Source: Armatimonadota bacterium
GTDB lineage: Bacteria; Sysuimicrobiota; Sysuimicrobiia; Sysuimicrobiales; VGFF01
DNA: 7,209 bases
Direction: 5' to 3'
NCBI GenBank assembly: GCA_016868955.1
Contig: VGFF01000102.1
Span: forward strand, 1-7,209
The notes under the pieces were generated by a model. That model searched no databases. It was not told where the DNA came from and saw nothing but the letters and a program-made list of their open reading frames with translations. Below, piece by piece: positions 1-7,070 of the stretch (positions are counted from its first letter, which is position 1; the number at the start of each line of letters is the position of its first letter). The translations under genes were made by a program, and so were the position numbers.

Positions 1-115
1 TTCGGTGGCCGTGGTGACGGTCTGGGCTTGCCTCGCTGGTGTCGGTGCCGCCGACGCCGCGTGAAGCGGATACACGATGTCGGCGTTGACGTTGTGAGGC
101 GCCAACCGGCGGAGC

Positions 116-1417
116 CTAGCGCGACAGCCGCGTCACCCGGCACTCCTTCACGCCGTGCCCTTCGACGGACGTCACCTCGAAGCGTACGTCCTGATAATCG
201 ATTGCGTCGCCGATGGCCGGCGGGCGATCCAATTCCGCCAGCACGAGACCGCTCACCGTGTCGACGTCGGGGGCGTCGATCACGATGCCGAGCGACTCTC
301 CGACCTCGTCGAGGCGCGTGGCGCCGGCGACGAGCAGCTGTCCGTTCGGCAGCTGCCGCACGTCGGCGGCCCCCTCCGCGCCTTCCTCCACATCGCCGAC
401 GATCTCGGCGAAGAGATCCTCCATCGTCAGGACGCCCGCCGTGCCGCCGTGCTCGTCCATGACGATCGTCATCTGCGTGCGCGCGCTCCGCATCAGGCCC
501 AGCACCCGGTCCAGCGCCGTCGTCTCCGGTACGTAAACGGCCTGGCGCAGGTGATGGCGGGCGAGCGACGTTCCCGCGCGCACGAGCCGCAGCACGTCCT
601 TGATGTGGATGATGCCGGCGATGTGGTCGAGGTCGCCTTCGTAGACCGGGAACCGCGTGTGGGGCGCGTCGCGCAGGGCGGCGCGGAGATCCTCGGGCGA
701 TGCGCCCAGGCGCAAGCCGCGCACAAGCACGCGCGGGACCATCAGCTCGCCGGCGGTGCGATCGCCGAACGCGAACAGCTCTCGCAGAACCTCGCCTTGC
801 TCCGCGCTCAGCATCCCGCCTTGCTGGCTCTCTTTGATGATGAACTTCAAGTCCTCCGATGTCGGCGCCGAGCCGATGGCCGCACGGCGGATGCCGAAGG
901 CACGGAGGATGAGATTGCCCAGCTCATTCAGACCGACGACGAGCGGCAGCAGCATGGCCTTCACCGCGAGCATCAGCGGGCTGATGCTCAACACCGTGCG
1001 TTCGGCGTGCATCAGCGCTAGGCTCTTGGGCACCATCTCACCGATCACGATGTGGAAATAGGTGAGGATGGCCGCCGACACGACGCTGGCGAGCGTGTGG
1101 GCGGCGATCCAGCGGCTCGTGCCCAGGGCCGCCAACGGCCCCACCAGCCAGTGCGCCAGGACGTGCTCGCCGTACATGCCAAGCCCCAAGCTCGCGAACG
1201 TGATGCCGAGCTGCGCCGTCGCGATGTAGCGGTCCTGCTGCCGCGGATCCTGCAAGATGCGCGACAGGGTGCGCGCGATGCGATGACCGGCCGCGGCGCG
1301 GCGCTCGATCGCGGCGCGCGGCGCTCCGATGATGGCGAATTCGGCCGCGACGAAAACGCCGTTCAACACGACGAGACCGGCGATGATCGCGATCGGCAGG
1401 AGGAACTCGGACATCAT
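116..1417 (-). CDS. CNNM/CorC-HlyC family membrane protein (DUF21 + CBS pair), downstream copy
   Basis: This 433-residue protein has the full architecture of the CNNM/CorC ('hemolysin-like') family, whose studied members are linked to Mg2+/divalent cation export or resistance. The inner-membrane DUF21 domain covers about residues 5-175: a first helix ending in AAEF (24-27), QLGIT at 69-73, and GEMVPKSLAL at 126-135. A cytosolic CBS pair follows (about 225-280, starting ELMVPR and containing RFPVYEGDLDHIAGIIHIKD; and about 290-345, containing DEHGGTAGVLTMEDL). The C-terminal CorC_HlyC domain is at about 355-430. Length is normal. The start ATG overlaps the stop of the upstream paralogue (ATGA, 4 bp), so translational coupling is likely; a second ATG follows at once and could be used instead. 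The stop is TAG. The domain assignment is firm. The transported ion, or any role in hemolysis, is not shown by the sequence. Confidence 0.93.
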   Translation of the reverse strand: MMSEFLLPIAIIAGLVVLNGVFVAAEFAIIGAPRAAIERRAAAGHRIARTLSRILQDPRQQDRYIATAQLGITFASLGLGMYGEHVLAHWLVGPLAALGTSRWIAAHTLASVVSAAILTYFHIVIGEMVPKSLALMHAERTVLSISPLMLAVKAMLLPLVVGLNELGNLILRAFGIRRAAIGSAPTSEDLKFIIKESQQGGMLSAEQGEVLRELFAFGDRTAGELMVPRVLVRGLRLGASPEDLRAALRDAPHTRFPVYEGDLDHIAGIIHIKDVLRLVRAGTSLARHHLRQAVYVPETTALDRVLGLMRSARTQMTIVMDEHGGTAGVLTMEDLFAEIVGDVEEGAEGAADVRQLPNGQLLVAGATRLDEVGESLGIVIDAPDVDTVSGLVLAELDRPPAIGDAIDYQDVRFEVTSVEGHGVKECRVTRLSR

Positions 1418-2742
1418 TTGCCGTCCGCGGCGGGGGCCGGCGTCATCACGACGGTCACGATCGCCTGATCTTCCATGCGCTCGACCTCGAACCAGTGCCC
1501 CTCCACTTGCAGGCGCTGGCCGGGCTCGGGAATCTGGCCGAGCTTCTCCAGCACGAAGCCGGCAACCGTTTCCGCTTCCTCGGCCGCGAGCGGAACGTCC
1601 GCGAACTCGGCGGCTTCGTCCAGCCGCATGCGCCCGGGCAGGCGCAGCCGCCCATCGGGCAGCCGCTCCGGCGCAGGCTCGTCGCCTTGGATCTCGTCGC
1701 GGATCTCGCCGAGCAGCTCGGACAACACGTCTTCGAGCGTGACGATGCCTTCCATGCCGCCGAACTCGTCCAACAGAATCGCCATGCGGCTGTGTCGCTC
1801 GCGCAGCGTCCGCAGCAACTGAAACGCGGAGACCGTGCCGGGCACGAGCGTCGCCGGGCGGATGAGCGACGCCAGCGGCGGGCCGGCTTCGCGGCCGCAG
1901 CCGGACTCGGCGACGCGCGCCGCGACGTCCTTGGTGTGCAGGATCCCGATGATGTTGTCCAGCGACTCGCGATACACCGGCAGGCGCGTGAAGGGACTCT
2001 CGACCGCCGTCCGCAGCGCTTGCTCGACCGGCCGCTCGGCGTCGATCGCGAAGACGTCGCGCCGCGGCACCATCAGCTGTCGAGCGGTGATCTTCCCGAG
2101 GTGCAAGGCGTGATGCAGCCGTTTCTGCTCGTCGGGTTCCAGAAGGCCGCCGTCACGGCTCTCGGCGATGAGCAGCTCGATCTCCTCGGGGGAGTGCACG
2201 TGACGGTGCCCTTCGGCGGAGCCCATCCGCAGCATCCGCAAGATCGCCATCCCGCTGCCGTTGAGCAGCGCGATGAACGCCGCGTAGAGCGCCAGGGACC
2301 ATCGCATCGGCAGTACGGTGTACAGCGCCGTCGGCGTCGGAAACTGCAGCGCCAGCGACTTCGGCACGAGCTCGCCGAAGACCACCTGCAGCGTCGTCAA
2401 CGACACGAGCACGCCGACCGCCGCCACCCCGCGCCCCGCGCTCTCGCTCCAGCCCGCCGCTTCGGACAACAGGACGCCGACACTTGGCGCGACGACGGAT
2501 TGCCCGAACGCGCCGAGCACAAGGCTCGACCAAGTAATGCCGATCTGACAGGCGGCGATGTAGCGATCCAACGTTTGCGCGTCTCGCAGATAGGGGAGGA
2601 GCCGTCGCGCCAGCGGGTGCCCGGCCTGTGCCAGCTGGTGGACTTGGCTGCGGCGTACGCTGACGGCGGAAAACTCCGCGACCACGTAGAGCGCGTTGAC
2701 CGCGATCAGCAACAGAATGACGCCCCAGGCGAAGACCGGCAC
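1414..2742 (-). CDS. CNNM/CorC-HlyC family membrane protein (DUF21 + CBS pair), upstream copy
   Basis: This 442-residue paralogue of the next gene is transcribed first in the pair. The DUF21 membrane domain spans about residues 4-175, with hydrophobic segments near 4-27, 105-130 and 140-168, VAEF at 21-24, QIGIT at 66-70 and GELVPKSLAL at 123-132. The CBS pair lies at about 222-278 (QLMVPRRDV; RLPVYRESLDNIIGILHTKD) and 290-348 (LLDEFGGMEGIVTLEDVL). The CorC_HlyC domain is at about 358-435. The start is a GTG at 2742: an in-frame TAG lies 33 bases upstream and no ATG, GTG or TTG occurs between them. The ribosome-binding site is weak (AGGCG about 9 bases before the GTG). The two copies share architecture and motifs but differ clearly in sequence, so this is an old duplication. 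Probable role: divalent-cation transport or homeostasis in the inner membrane (family knowledge); possible hetero-oligomer with its partner (inference). Confidence 0.93.
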   Translation of the reverse strand: MPVFAWGVILLLIAVNALYVVAEFSAVSVRRSQVHQLAQAGHPLARRLLPYLRDAQTLDRYIAACQIGITWSSLVLGAFGQSVVAPSVGVLLSEAAGWSESAGRGVAAVGVLVSLTTLQVVFGELVPKSLALQFPTPTALYTVLPMRWSLALYAAFIALLNGSGMAILRMLRMGSAEGHRHVHSPEEIELLIAESRDGGLLEPDEQKRLHHALHLGKITARQLMVPRRDVFAIDAERPVEQALRTAVESPFTRLPVYRESLDNIIGILHTKDVAARVAESGCGREAGPPLASLIRPATLVPGTVSAFQLLRTLRERHSRMAILLDEFGGMEGIVTLEDVLSELLGEIRDEIQGDEPAPERLPDGRLRLPGRMRLDEAAEFADVPLAAEEAETVAGFVLEKLGQIPEPGQRLQVEGHWFEVERMEDQAIVTVVMTPAPAADGK

Positions 2743-2823
2743 GATCAGATCGCCTGAGTTGGGACAGGGCGTCTACTTGGAGGTTCGGGCGCGGAAGATG
2801 ATGTCATCGATCGTTTCGTTGCC

Positions 2824-2853
2824 AGCATACGACCGCCGGCGGCGACACGACAA
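2824..2853 (-). promoter_or_regulatory. candidate sigma70-type promoter for the CNNM pair
   Basis: On the minus strand TTGTCG (-35-like, 2853-2848) is followed after 18 bases by TATGCT (-10-like, 2829-2824), each matching four of six consensus positions. It lies about 80 bases upstream of the GTG start of the first CNNM gene, inside the 241-base gap (2743-2983) between that gene and the remnant gene. Nothing else in this gap looks coding; open frames through it show no recognizable protein. The match could be chance. Confidence 0.35.
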
Positions 2854-2971
2854 GATTACCGCACGACGCGCGCCGATTCGCAAGCCCTTGGCTCCAGCGC
2901 CGCGCAGGATCGCCGAGACCACGACCAGAACACCGTCGCTCAAGTTCACACGGCCCGTCCACGCGAGATAT

Positions 2972-2978
2972 GAGGAGG
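2972..2978 (+). promoter_or_regulatory. strong ribosome-binding site of the broken small gene
   Basis: GAGGAGG ends five bases before the ATG at 2984. It is the best Shine-Dalgarno match in the window and fixes the original start of the gene that follows, even though that frame now closes after 26 codons. Confidence 0.75.
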
Positions 2979-2983
2979 ATCGC

Positions 2984-3268
2984 ATGACCACGAAAGGGCG
3001 GGGTACGCGCGAAAAACCATGGACCTTGAAGACGCCGCCTGGTTCGTCGGAGTTCACGGCGTAACGCGACGAATCCGCCAATCCAGCGGCGCTCATCGTG
3101 CACGTGGGGAAGACGGAGCTGCGGTACCACCTGCGTTCCATCGAAGATCTGCACGCGATGCTGAAGAAGCACGGCGACTGGATGCTGCTCGGCAGCGCCG
3201 ACGAGCAAAAGCCGGGCGCCGAGGGCACCGTCGAGGCGTGGGGGAGGTCCGACAAGAACCCGGTCAAG
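2984..3268 (+). pseudogene. remnant of a small conserved protein of unknown function (nonsense mutation and lost 3' end)
   Basis: The frame opens at ATG 2984 (MTTKGRGTREKPW, then LKTPPGSSEFTA) and stops at TAA 3062-3064, codon 27. The same frame continues directly with RDESANPAALIVHVGKTEL, YHLRSIEDLHAMLKKHGDW, LGSADEQKPGAEGTVEAWGR and NPVK, ending near 3268. From memory, this pattern (PPGTSEYTxYRDE, VGxTxLxYDLRxIEDLHAMLK, HGDWMPLGSADEQKP, GTVEAWGR, NPVxGxYGL) belongs to a small uncharacterized protein family of about 130 residues, possibly DUF6855; the family name is uncertain. In it the stop position is normally Tyr, so TAC/TAT to TAA would be a single substitution. After NPVK the expected tail of some 30-40 residues is absent and reading runs into antisense of the ThDP gene. 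A GTG at 3098 could in principle restart a fragment, but without a visible ribosome-binding site. Function unknown. Confidence 0.75.
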
Positions 3269-3295
3269 GTTTGCGACGCGACGACGCGAGTTAGA

Positions 3296-4957
3296 TCAGT
3301 CGTACAGCCCCGGATCGATCCAGCCGCCGTCGACGCGCACGTCGACCACGACCGGGCGACCGCCGGCGCTCTCATCCAACGCGCGGCGCAGCGCGCCCGG
3401 CAGCTGATCGTCGCTGGTGACCGTCTCGCCGTGCGCCCCGAATAGTTTAGCGACCTTCGCGAAGTCTGGGTTCGTCAGCTTCGTGCCCGGATAGCGCCTT
3501 CGGTAGCGGCGCACCTGGTAGCCACGGATCGTTCCGTACTGGGCGTTGGACCAGACGAGCGCGATCACCGGGATCTCGTAGCGCACCGCGGTCTCCAGCT
3601 CGCCGATCGTCATCATCAATCCGCCGTCGCCGGTGATCGCCACGACCGGAAGATCCGGGCGAGCGAGCTTGATGCCCATCGCCGTCGGCAGCGCGTAGCC
3701 CATCGTCGACGACGCCGGACCATAGAACGAGCCTTGCTTCGGCCAGCGGAACTGCTGGATGAACCAGATGAAGAAGTTGCCGGTGTCGCCGGCCATCGCG
3801 AAGTCTGCCGGCAGCACCGACTGTATCGCTTCGACGACGGACGACGGATCGACGGTGCCGTCGGCGGGCGGGGCCTTCGTTTGCGGTCGCTCGTCGGCTT
3901 TCGATTTCCATGCGCGAATCCACGCGAGCCGCTCATTCTTCTCATCAGGCGACAAAGGCGCGCCATCGCGCGCTGCATCCGCCAGCGCGCGCGCGAAGGC
4001 CGCCGGGTCCGCGCAAATCGAAACGGTGGGAGGGTAGCTATTGCTGAGGAGCCGCGGCTCCACGTCCGCGTGAATCACCGGGCGCCCATCCATGAGCGAA
4101 AATCCGCTCGTCGAGCCTTCGTCGAGCCGGAGGCCGATTGCCACGGTCAGGTCTACGTCGGCGAATCCCTTGTGCAGCGCCGCGGTGCTGCCCGGCCCCA
4201 TGCAGCCGATGTACTGCGGATGTCGGTTCGGGAATGCGGCGACGCGCCGGAACGCCGTCACCACCGGCATGGCGCACGCTTCTGCAAGAGCGACGAGGTC
4301 TGCCTCGGCCTGCGCCCACTCCGCGCCCCCGCCGACGAGCAGCAATGGACGCTTCGCGGCTCGCAGCAGCTGCACCGCGCGCGCGACCTCGTGCGGGTTC
4401 GGATGCGGGCGCGAGGCGACCGCCATGCCGTTCGCACTATTGAACTCAATGTCGCTATCGAGCAGGTCGGCAGGTAACCCCACCACGACGGGTCCTGGCC
4501 GTCCGGACATCGCGATGCCGAACGCGCGCGTCAGGATCTCCGGAATTCGCTCGGCCGTGGGCGCTTCGACGGTCCATTTGGTCATCGTCGTGAACGCCGC
4601 CGATAGATCGAGCTCTTGGTTCGCGGGCCGATTGCGCGTCGTCGTGTTCACCTGGCCAATGACGGCGACGAGCGGGGCGCCATCTTCGTACGCGGAGTAG
4701 ATCGCGTTCGCCATGTTCGTCGCGCCAACGGCGCGCGTAGCGAACATCACGCCCGGGACGCGCGCCACGCGCGCGTAGGCCGCCGCCGCGAGGGCGGCGC
4801 CGGTTTCGTGGCGGCCGGAGATCAGCGCGATCTCTGGATCCTCCCAGAGCTCGTCCATCACGCCGACGAAGCTCTCGCCGGGCACGCAGAACACCTTGCG
4901 GACTCCGGCGGCGCGAATGCTGTCGACGACCGCTCGATAGGCGGGAACGCGGGTCAT
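3296..4957 (-). CDS. thiamine diphosphate-dependent enzyme, acetolactate synthase-like
   Basis: This 553-residue cytosolic enzyme shows the three-domain plan of the ThDP decarboxylase/ligase superfamily. The pyrimidine-binding domain is at about 4-170, with the catalytic glutamate E51 in GRHETGAA and a TRAVGATN loop at 74-81. The central TPP_enzyme_M domain is at about 188-325. The PP-binding domain is at about 365-545, with the metal/ThDP motif running from GDGG (443-446) to N471 (WSNAQYGT). The start is ATG 4957: the frame runs upstream to 5047, but only here does homology begin (MTRVPAYRAVVDSIRAAG), with AGGAG 11 bases before and no overlap with the previous gene. It lies 31 bases after the CoA-transferase pseudogene, in one operon. 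No regulatory subunit gene (ilvN) is adjacent, and the catabolic neighbours argue against branched-chain amino acid synthesis. A 2-hydroxyacyl-CoA lyase or oxalyl-CoA decarboxylase-like role is possible; substrate unknown. Confidence 0.9.
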   Translation of the reverse strand: MTRVPAYRAVVDSIRAAGVRKVFCVPGESFVGVMDELWEDPEIALISGRHETGAALAAAAYARVARVPGVMFATRAVGATNMANAIYSAYEDGAPLVAVIGQVNTTTRNRPANQELDLSAAFTTMTKWTVEAPTAERIPEILTRAFGIAMSGRPGPVVVGLPADLLDSDIEFNSANGMAVASRPHPNPHEVARAVQLLRAAKRPLLLVGGGAEWAQAEADLVALAEACAMPVVTAFRRVAAFPNRHPQYIGCMGPGSTAALHKGFADVDLTVAIGLRLDEGSTSGFSLMDGRPVIHADVEPRLLSNSYPPTVSICADPAAFARALADAARDGAPLSPDEKNERLAWIRAWKSKADERPQTKAPPADGTVDPSSVVEAIQSVLPADFAMAGDTGNFFIWFIQQFRWPKQGSFYGPASSTMGYALPTAMGIKLARPDLPVVAITGDGGLMMTIGELETAVRYEIPVIALVWSNAQYGTIRGYQVRRYRRRYPGTKLTNPDFAKVAKLFGAHGETVTSDDQLPGALRRALDESAGGRPVVVDVRVDGGWIDPGLYD

Positions 4958-4968
4958 GTTTCTCGTGG

Positions 4969-4973
4969 CTCCT
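4969..4973 (-). promoter_or_regulatory. ribosome-binding site supporting the ThDP enzyme start at 4957
   Basis: AGGAG on the minus strand, 11 bases before ATG 4957, lies in the 31-base gap after the CoA-transferase stop. Spacing is slightly long, but this is the only purine-rich site near the homology-based start. It argues against the longer open frame that begins at 5047 inside the previous gene. Confidence 0.5.
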
Positions 4974-4988
4974 CTCGAGCGATCGAAT

Positions 4989-6219
4989 TCACACCGGTAC
5001 GCGTGGCGTACTCGCGACCCCCTCTTGCAGCAACATTTCGATCTCATCGGCGCTGTACCTCGCTTCCGCGAGCACTTCGCGCGTATGTTGGCCGAGCGGC
5101 GGCGGCGGGCGGCGTACCGTGGCTCCCGTCGCCTCGCACTTCACCGGCAGCCCCGGCAGATCCGCGGTGCCGCACCACGGATGTTCCACCGTCTGCCGTA
5201 AGCCGAGGTGCCGCACCTGCGGGTCGGCGAAGACCTGATCGAGCGTGTTCACCGGCGCGACCGGCACGCCTTCTTCGGTCATCGCCGGAAGCCACGCCGC
5301 TCGCGGGCGGCCGGGGAGGGTTTCGGCGATCCAGGGCACGAGCGTATCCCGATGACCAACGCGCTGTGGGTTCGTCGCGAACCGCGCATCCGACGCCCAT
5401 TCAGACTTTCCGAGAACGCCGCAGAACTTCCTGAACTGCGCGTCGTTGCCGACCGCGACCATCATCAGGCCATCCTGCGCTTCGAAAACCTGATAAGGAA
5501 CGATCGTCGGGTGCCCATTTCCGTGCCGCGGCGGGACCTTGCCCGAGACGAGGTAGTATCCCGCTTGGTTCGCGAGCGCGGCGACGCCGGATCCAGCAAC
5601 GACAGATCGACGCACTGCCCGTGTCCGGTAATCGATCGCTCGCGCAGCGCCGCGGTGACCGCGTAGGACGTCCGGCACCCCGTCACGATGTCGATGATCG
5701 CGACGCCGACCTTCATCGGCTCGCCTTCCGGCTCGCCGGTGATGCTCATCAGTCCGCCCATCGCTTCGACGACGACGTCGTACCCGGGTTGCATTGCGTA
5801 AGGACCCGTGCGGCCGTACCCGGAGATCGACGCGTAGATGAGCCCGGGGTGTTGCGCGCGCAGCGTCTCCGCGTAGCCGAGCCCTCAGCGTTCCATCATG
5901 CCCGTCTTGAAGTTCTCGATGACGGCGTCCGCCGACGCGAGCAGCCGCTTCAGAACCGCGCGCCCCTCGGGCCGGCTGAGATCGAGCGCGAGGCTGCGCT
6001 TGTTGCGGTTCACCGACAGGAAATACGCGCTCTCGCCGCCGGCGAACGGCGGGCCCCAGTGCCGCGCGTCGTCCCGATCGGGCTCTCCACCTTGAGGACG
6101 TCGGCGCCGGCGTCTCCGAGCAGCATCGTCGCGAACGGCCCGGCGAGGATGCGCGTGAGGTCGATCACTTTCACGCCCGCGAGCGGGCCACCCGGCAGCG
6201 GTGTGCACGGTTCGGTCAA
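4989..6219 (-). pseudogene. family III (CaiB/BaiF, formyl-CoA-transferase-like) CoA-transferase, broken by two frameshifts and one stop
   Basis: Three successive frames together give one family III acyl-CoA:carboxylate CoA-transferase. Frame 1, from TTG 6219 (4-bp overlap with the isomerase stop), gives PLAGVKVIDLTRILAGPF to VLKVESPIG. One base is missing at a G run (CCC at 6073-6075 on the plus strand). Frame 2 continues DDARHWGPPFAGGESAYF, SVNRNKRSLALDL, ADAVIENFKTGMMER, then TGA (5887-5885) where Trp or Leu is expected, then GLGYAETLRA, SGYGRTGPYA and KVGVAIIDIVTG. The Asp here (codon 5692-5690) matches catalytic D169 of Oxalobacter formyl-CoA transferase. It ends at SLLD. A second base is missing at about 5588-5591, after which frame 3 gives GVAALANQAGYYLVSG through to TGA at 4989. 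With both bases restored the span is 1,233 nt, a normal 410 residues. As read, no full-length enzyme can be made. Sequencing error is the alternative. Confidence 0.88.
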
Positions 6220-6959
6220 ATCGGGAATCCCGCGTTCGCGAGATACGCCGTCGCCTGATCGAGCCACTGGTCTTGTTCCTTTCCCTGCGCGAACGGCTCC
6301 AACGCAAGGACTCCTTTGTAGTCGTTCGCGGCGAGACCACGCAGCAGGCCATAGGTGTTCAGCGCGCCCTGACCGGCAGGCACGCTCAGGTGCGGCCCGC
6401 GTCGATGATCCAGTAACGCGCGCCGGTAGCCCATCGGCCCATGCAGCGCGGGGTCGTAACGTGCGATGTCCTTGAGGTGCGCGTAGCGCACGTACGGCCA
6501 CAGCGCCATGAACGCGCGCGGATACCCCTCTTCGCCGCCGATCGTGTAGTTTCCGGCGTCGAAGTTCAGACCGACGTTGCCGGCGGCGAGCGCCCGGAAC
6601 ACGGCGATTGTCTCCTCGAGGGTGTCGAGATCGCCGGGCGGTTGGCGGCTGAACACGTTCTCGAGCAGGAGCGTGATCCCAGCGTCCTCGGCGCGCCGCA
6701 GCAGCGGCCGCATGCGCGTCACGAGTCGATCGCGGGCCGCGTCGCGTTCGAGCGCCTGGTTGCCGCCGTACATCAATGTCGCGAACGGCGCTCCCAGCGC
6801 CGCGGCGGCCGTGATGCTGCTCTCGACGAGCGCGACGTGCGCGGCGAGATCGTCTTCGGTCTGATTGAGCTTCGCGAGGCTGGAGACGGAGACGACGCGC
6901 ACCTCGTACCGTGCGCACAGCACGCGCGTGGTCGCGACGTCGTCGAGCGTGAGGTTCAC
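6216..6959 (-). CDS. sugar phosphate isomerase/epimerase-like TIM barrel (xylose isomerase-like), probably N-terminally truncated
   Basis: This 247-residue protein carries the metal-site signature of the xylose isomerase-like/AP endonuclease 2 TIM-barrel family: E100 (LLLENVF), D134 (LNFDAGNY), H161 (YAHLKD) and E221 (LALEPF). Such enzymes isomerize or epimerize sugars, inositols or hydroxy-keto acids. The family usually has about 260-290 residues and begins with strand beta-1, which is missing here. The only start available is GTG 6959. In-frame codons upstream (REVKAPALRCPWIEPYYN) look coding but contain no ATG, GTG or TTG before a TAG at about 7026-7028, so the 5' end seems lost or replaced. 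It is first in the minus-strand operon and overlaps the CoA-transferase start by 4 bp (TTGA). The four metal ligands and the C-terminal end are intact. Activity without beta-1 is doubtful; it may be a pseudogene. Confidence 0.75.
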   Translation of the reverse strand: MNLTLDDVATTRVLCARYEVRVVSVSSLAKLNQTEDDLAAHVALVESSITAAAALGAPFATLMYGGNQALERDAARDRLVTRMRPLLRRAEDAGITLLLENVFSRQPPGDLDTLEETIAVFRALAAGNVGLNFDAGNYTIGGEEGYPRAFMALWPYVRYAHLKDIARYDPALHGPMGYRRALLDHRRGPHLSVPAGQGALNTYGLLRGLAANDYKGVLALEPFAQGKEQDQWLDQATAYLANAGFPI

Positions 6960-6992
6960 GTTGTAGTACGGCTCGATCCACGGGCACCGGAG

Positions 6993-7019
6993 GGCGGGCG
7001 CCTTGACCTCCCGCCCGCC
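6993..7019. repeat. GC-only inverted repeat (8-bp arms)
   Basis: GGCGGGCG (6993-7000) and its exact complement CGCCCGCC (7012-7019) are separated by 11 bases, so a hairpin could form. There is no T-run on either side, so it is not a standard intrinsic terminator. It lies where the isomerase reading frame loses its homology. It could be an operator, a rearrangement scar or chance in GC-rich DNA. Confidence 0.3.
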
Positions 7020-7070
7020 TTCAAGCTAGCCTTGCTTCGCACGCTGTATGCAATGCCAAACCTAAATACA

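Noticed and set aside
2..64. A hydrophobic plus-strand tail (SVAVVTVWACLAGVGAADAA, then TGA) that could be the end of a membrane protein.
   Set aside because: Only 20 codons are visible, with no family signature. It may be real, but the first 115 bases hold too little to call.
49..85. A 7-bp inverted repeat (CGCCGAC / GTCGGCG) downstream of the CNNM pair as a terminator.
   Set aside because: The loop is 23 bases and no T-run follows; in GC-rich DNA this is expected by chance.
155..2757. Long plus-strand open frames opposite both CNNM genes, including one of 420 codons at 1495-2757.
   Set aside because: They lie wholly antisense to genes with clear domains, are rich in Arg/Ala/Pro/His, and show no recognizable motif. 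Such frames arise from GC-rich third codon positions.
3098..3445. A 115-codon plus-strand frame read as a complete small protein.
   Set aside because: Its first part is the second half of the broken small gene, and its last ~50 codons are antisense to the end of the ThDP gene, so it is not an independent gene.
4958..5047. A 30-residue N-terminal extension of the ThDP enzyme.
   Set aside because: It overlaps the end of the CoA-transferase, is Cys/Arg-rich with no family similarity, and ATG 4957 has a ribosome-binding site and begins the conserved domain.
5885..5887. UGA read as an amino acid (selenocysteine or an alternative code) in the CoA-transferase.
   Set aside because: UGA is the normal stop of four other reading-frame ends here (1414, 3296, 4989, 6216). 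The position is not a catalytic Cys/Sec site, and two frameshifts in the same gene point to decay.
6073..6075. Programmed frameshifting to make the full CoA-transferase.
   Set aside because: I see no classic slippery heptamer or downstream structure, two separate shifts would be needed, and a stop codon lies between them.
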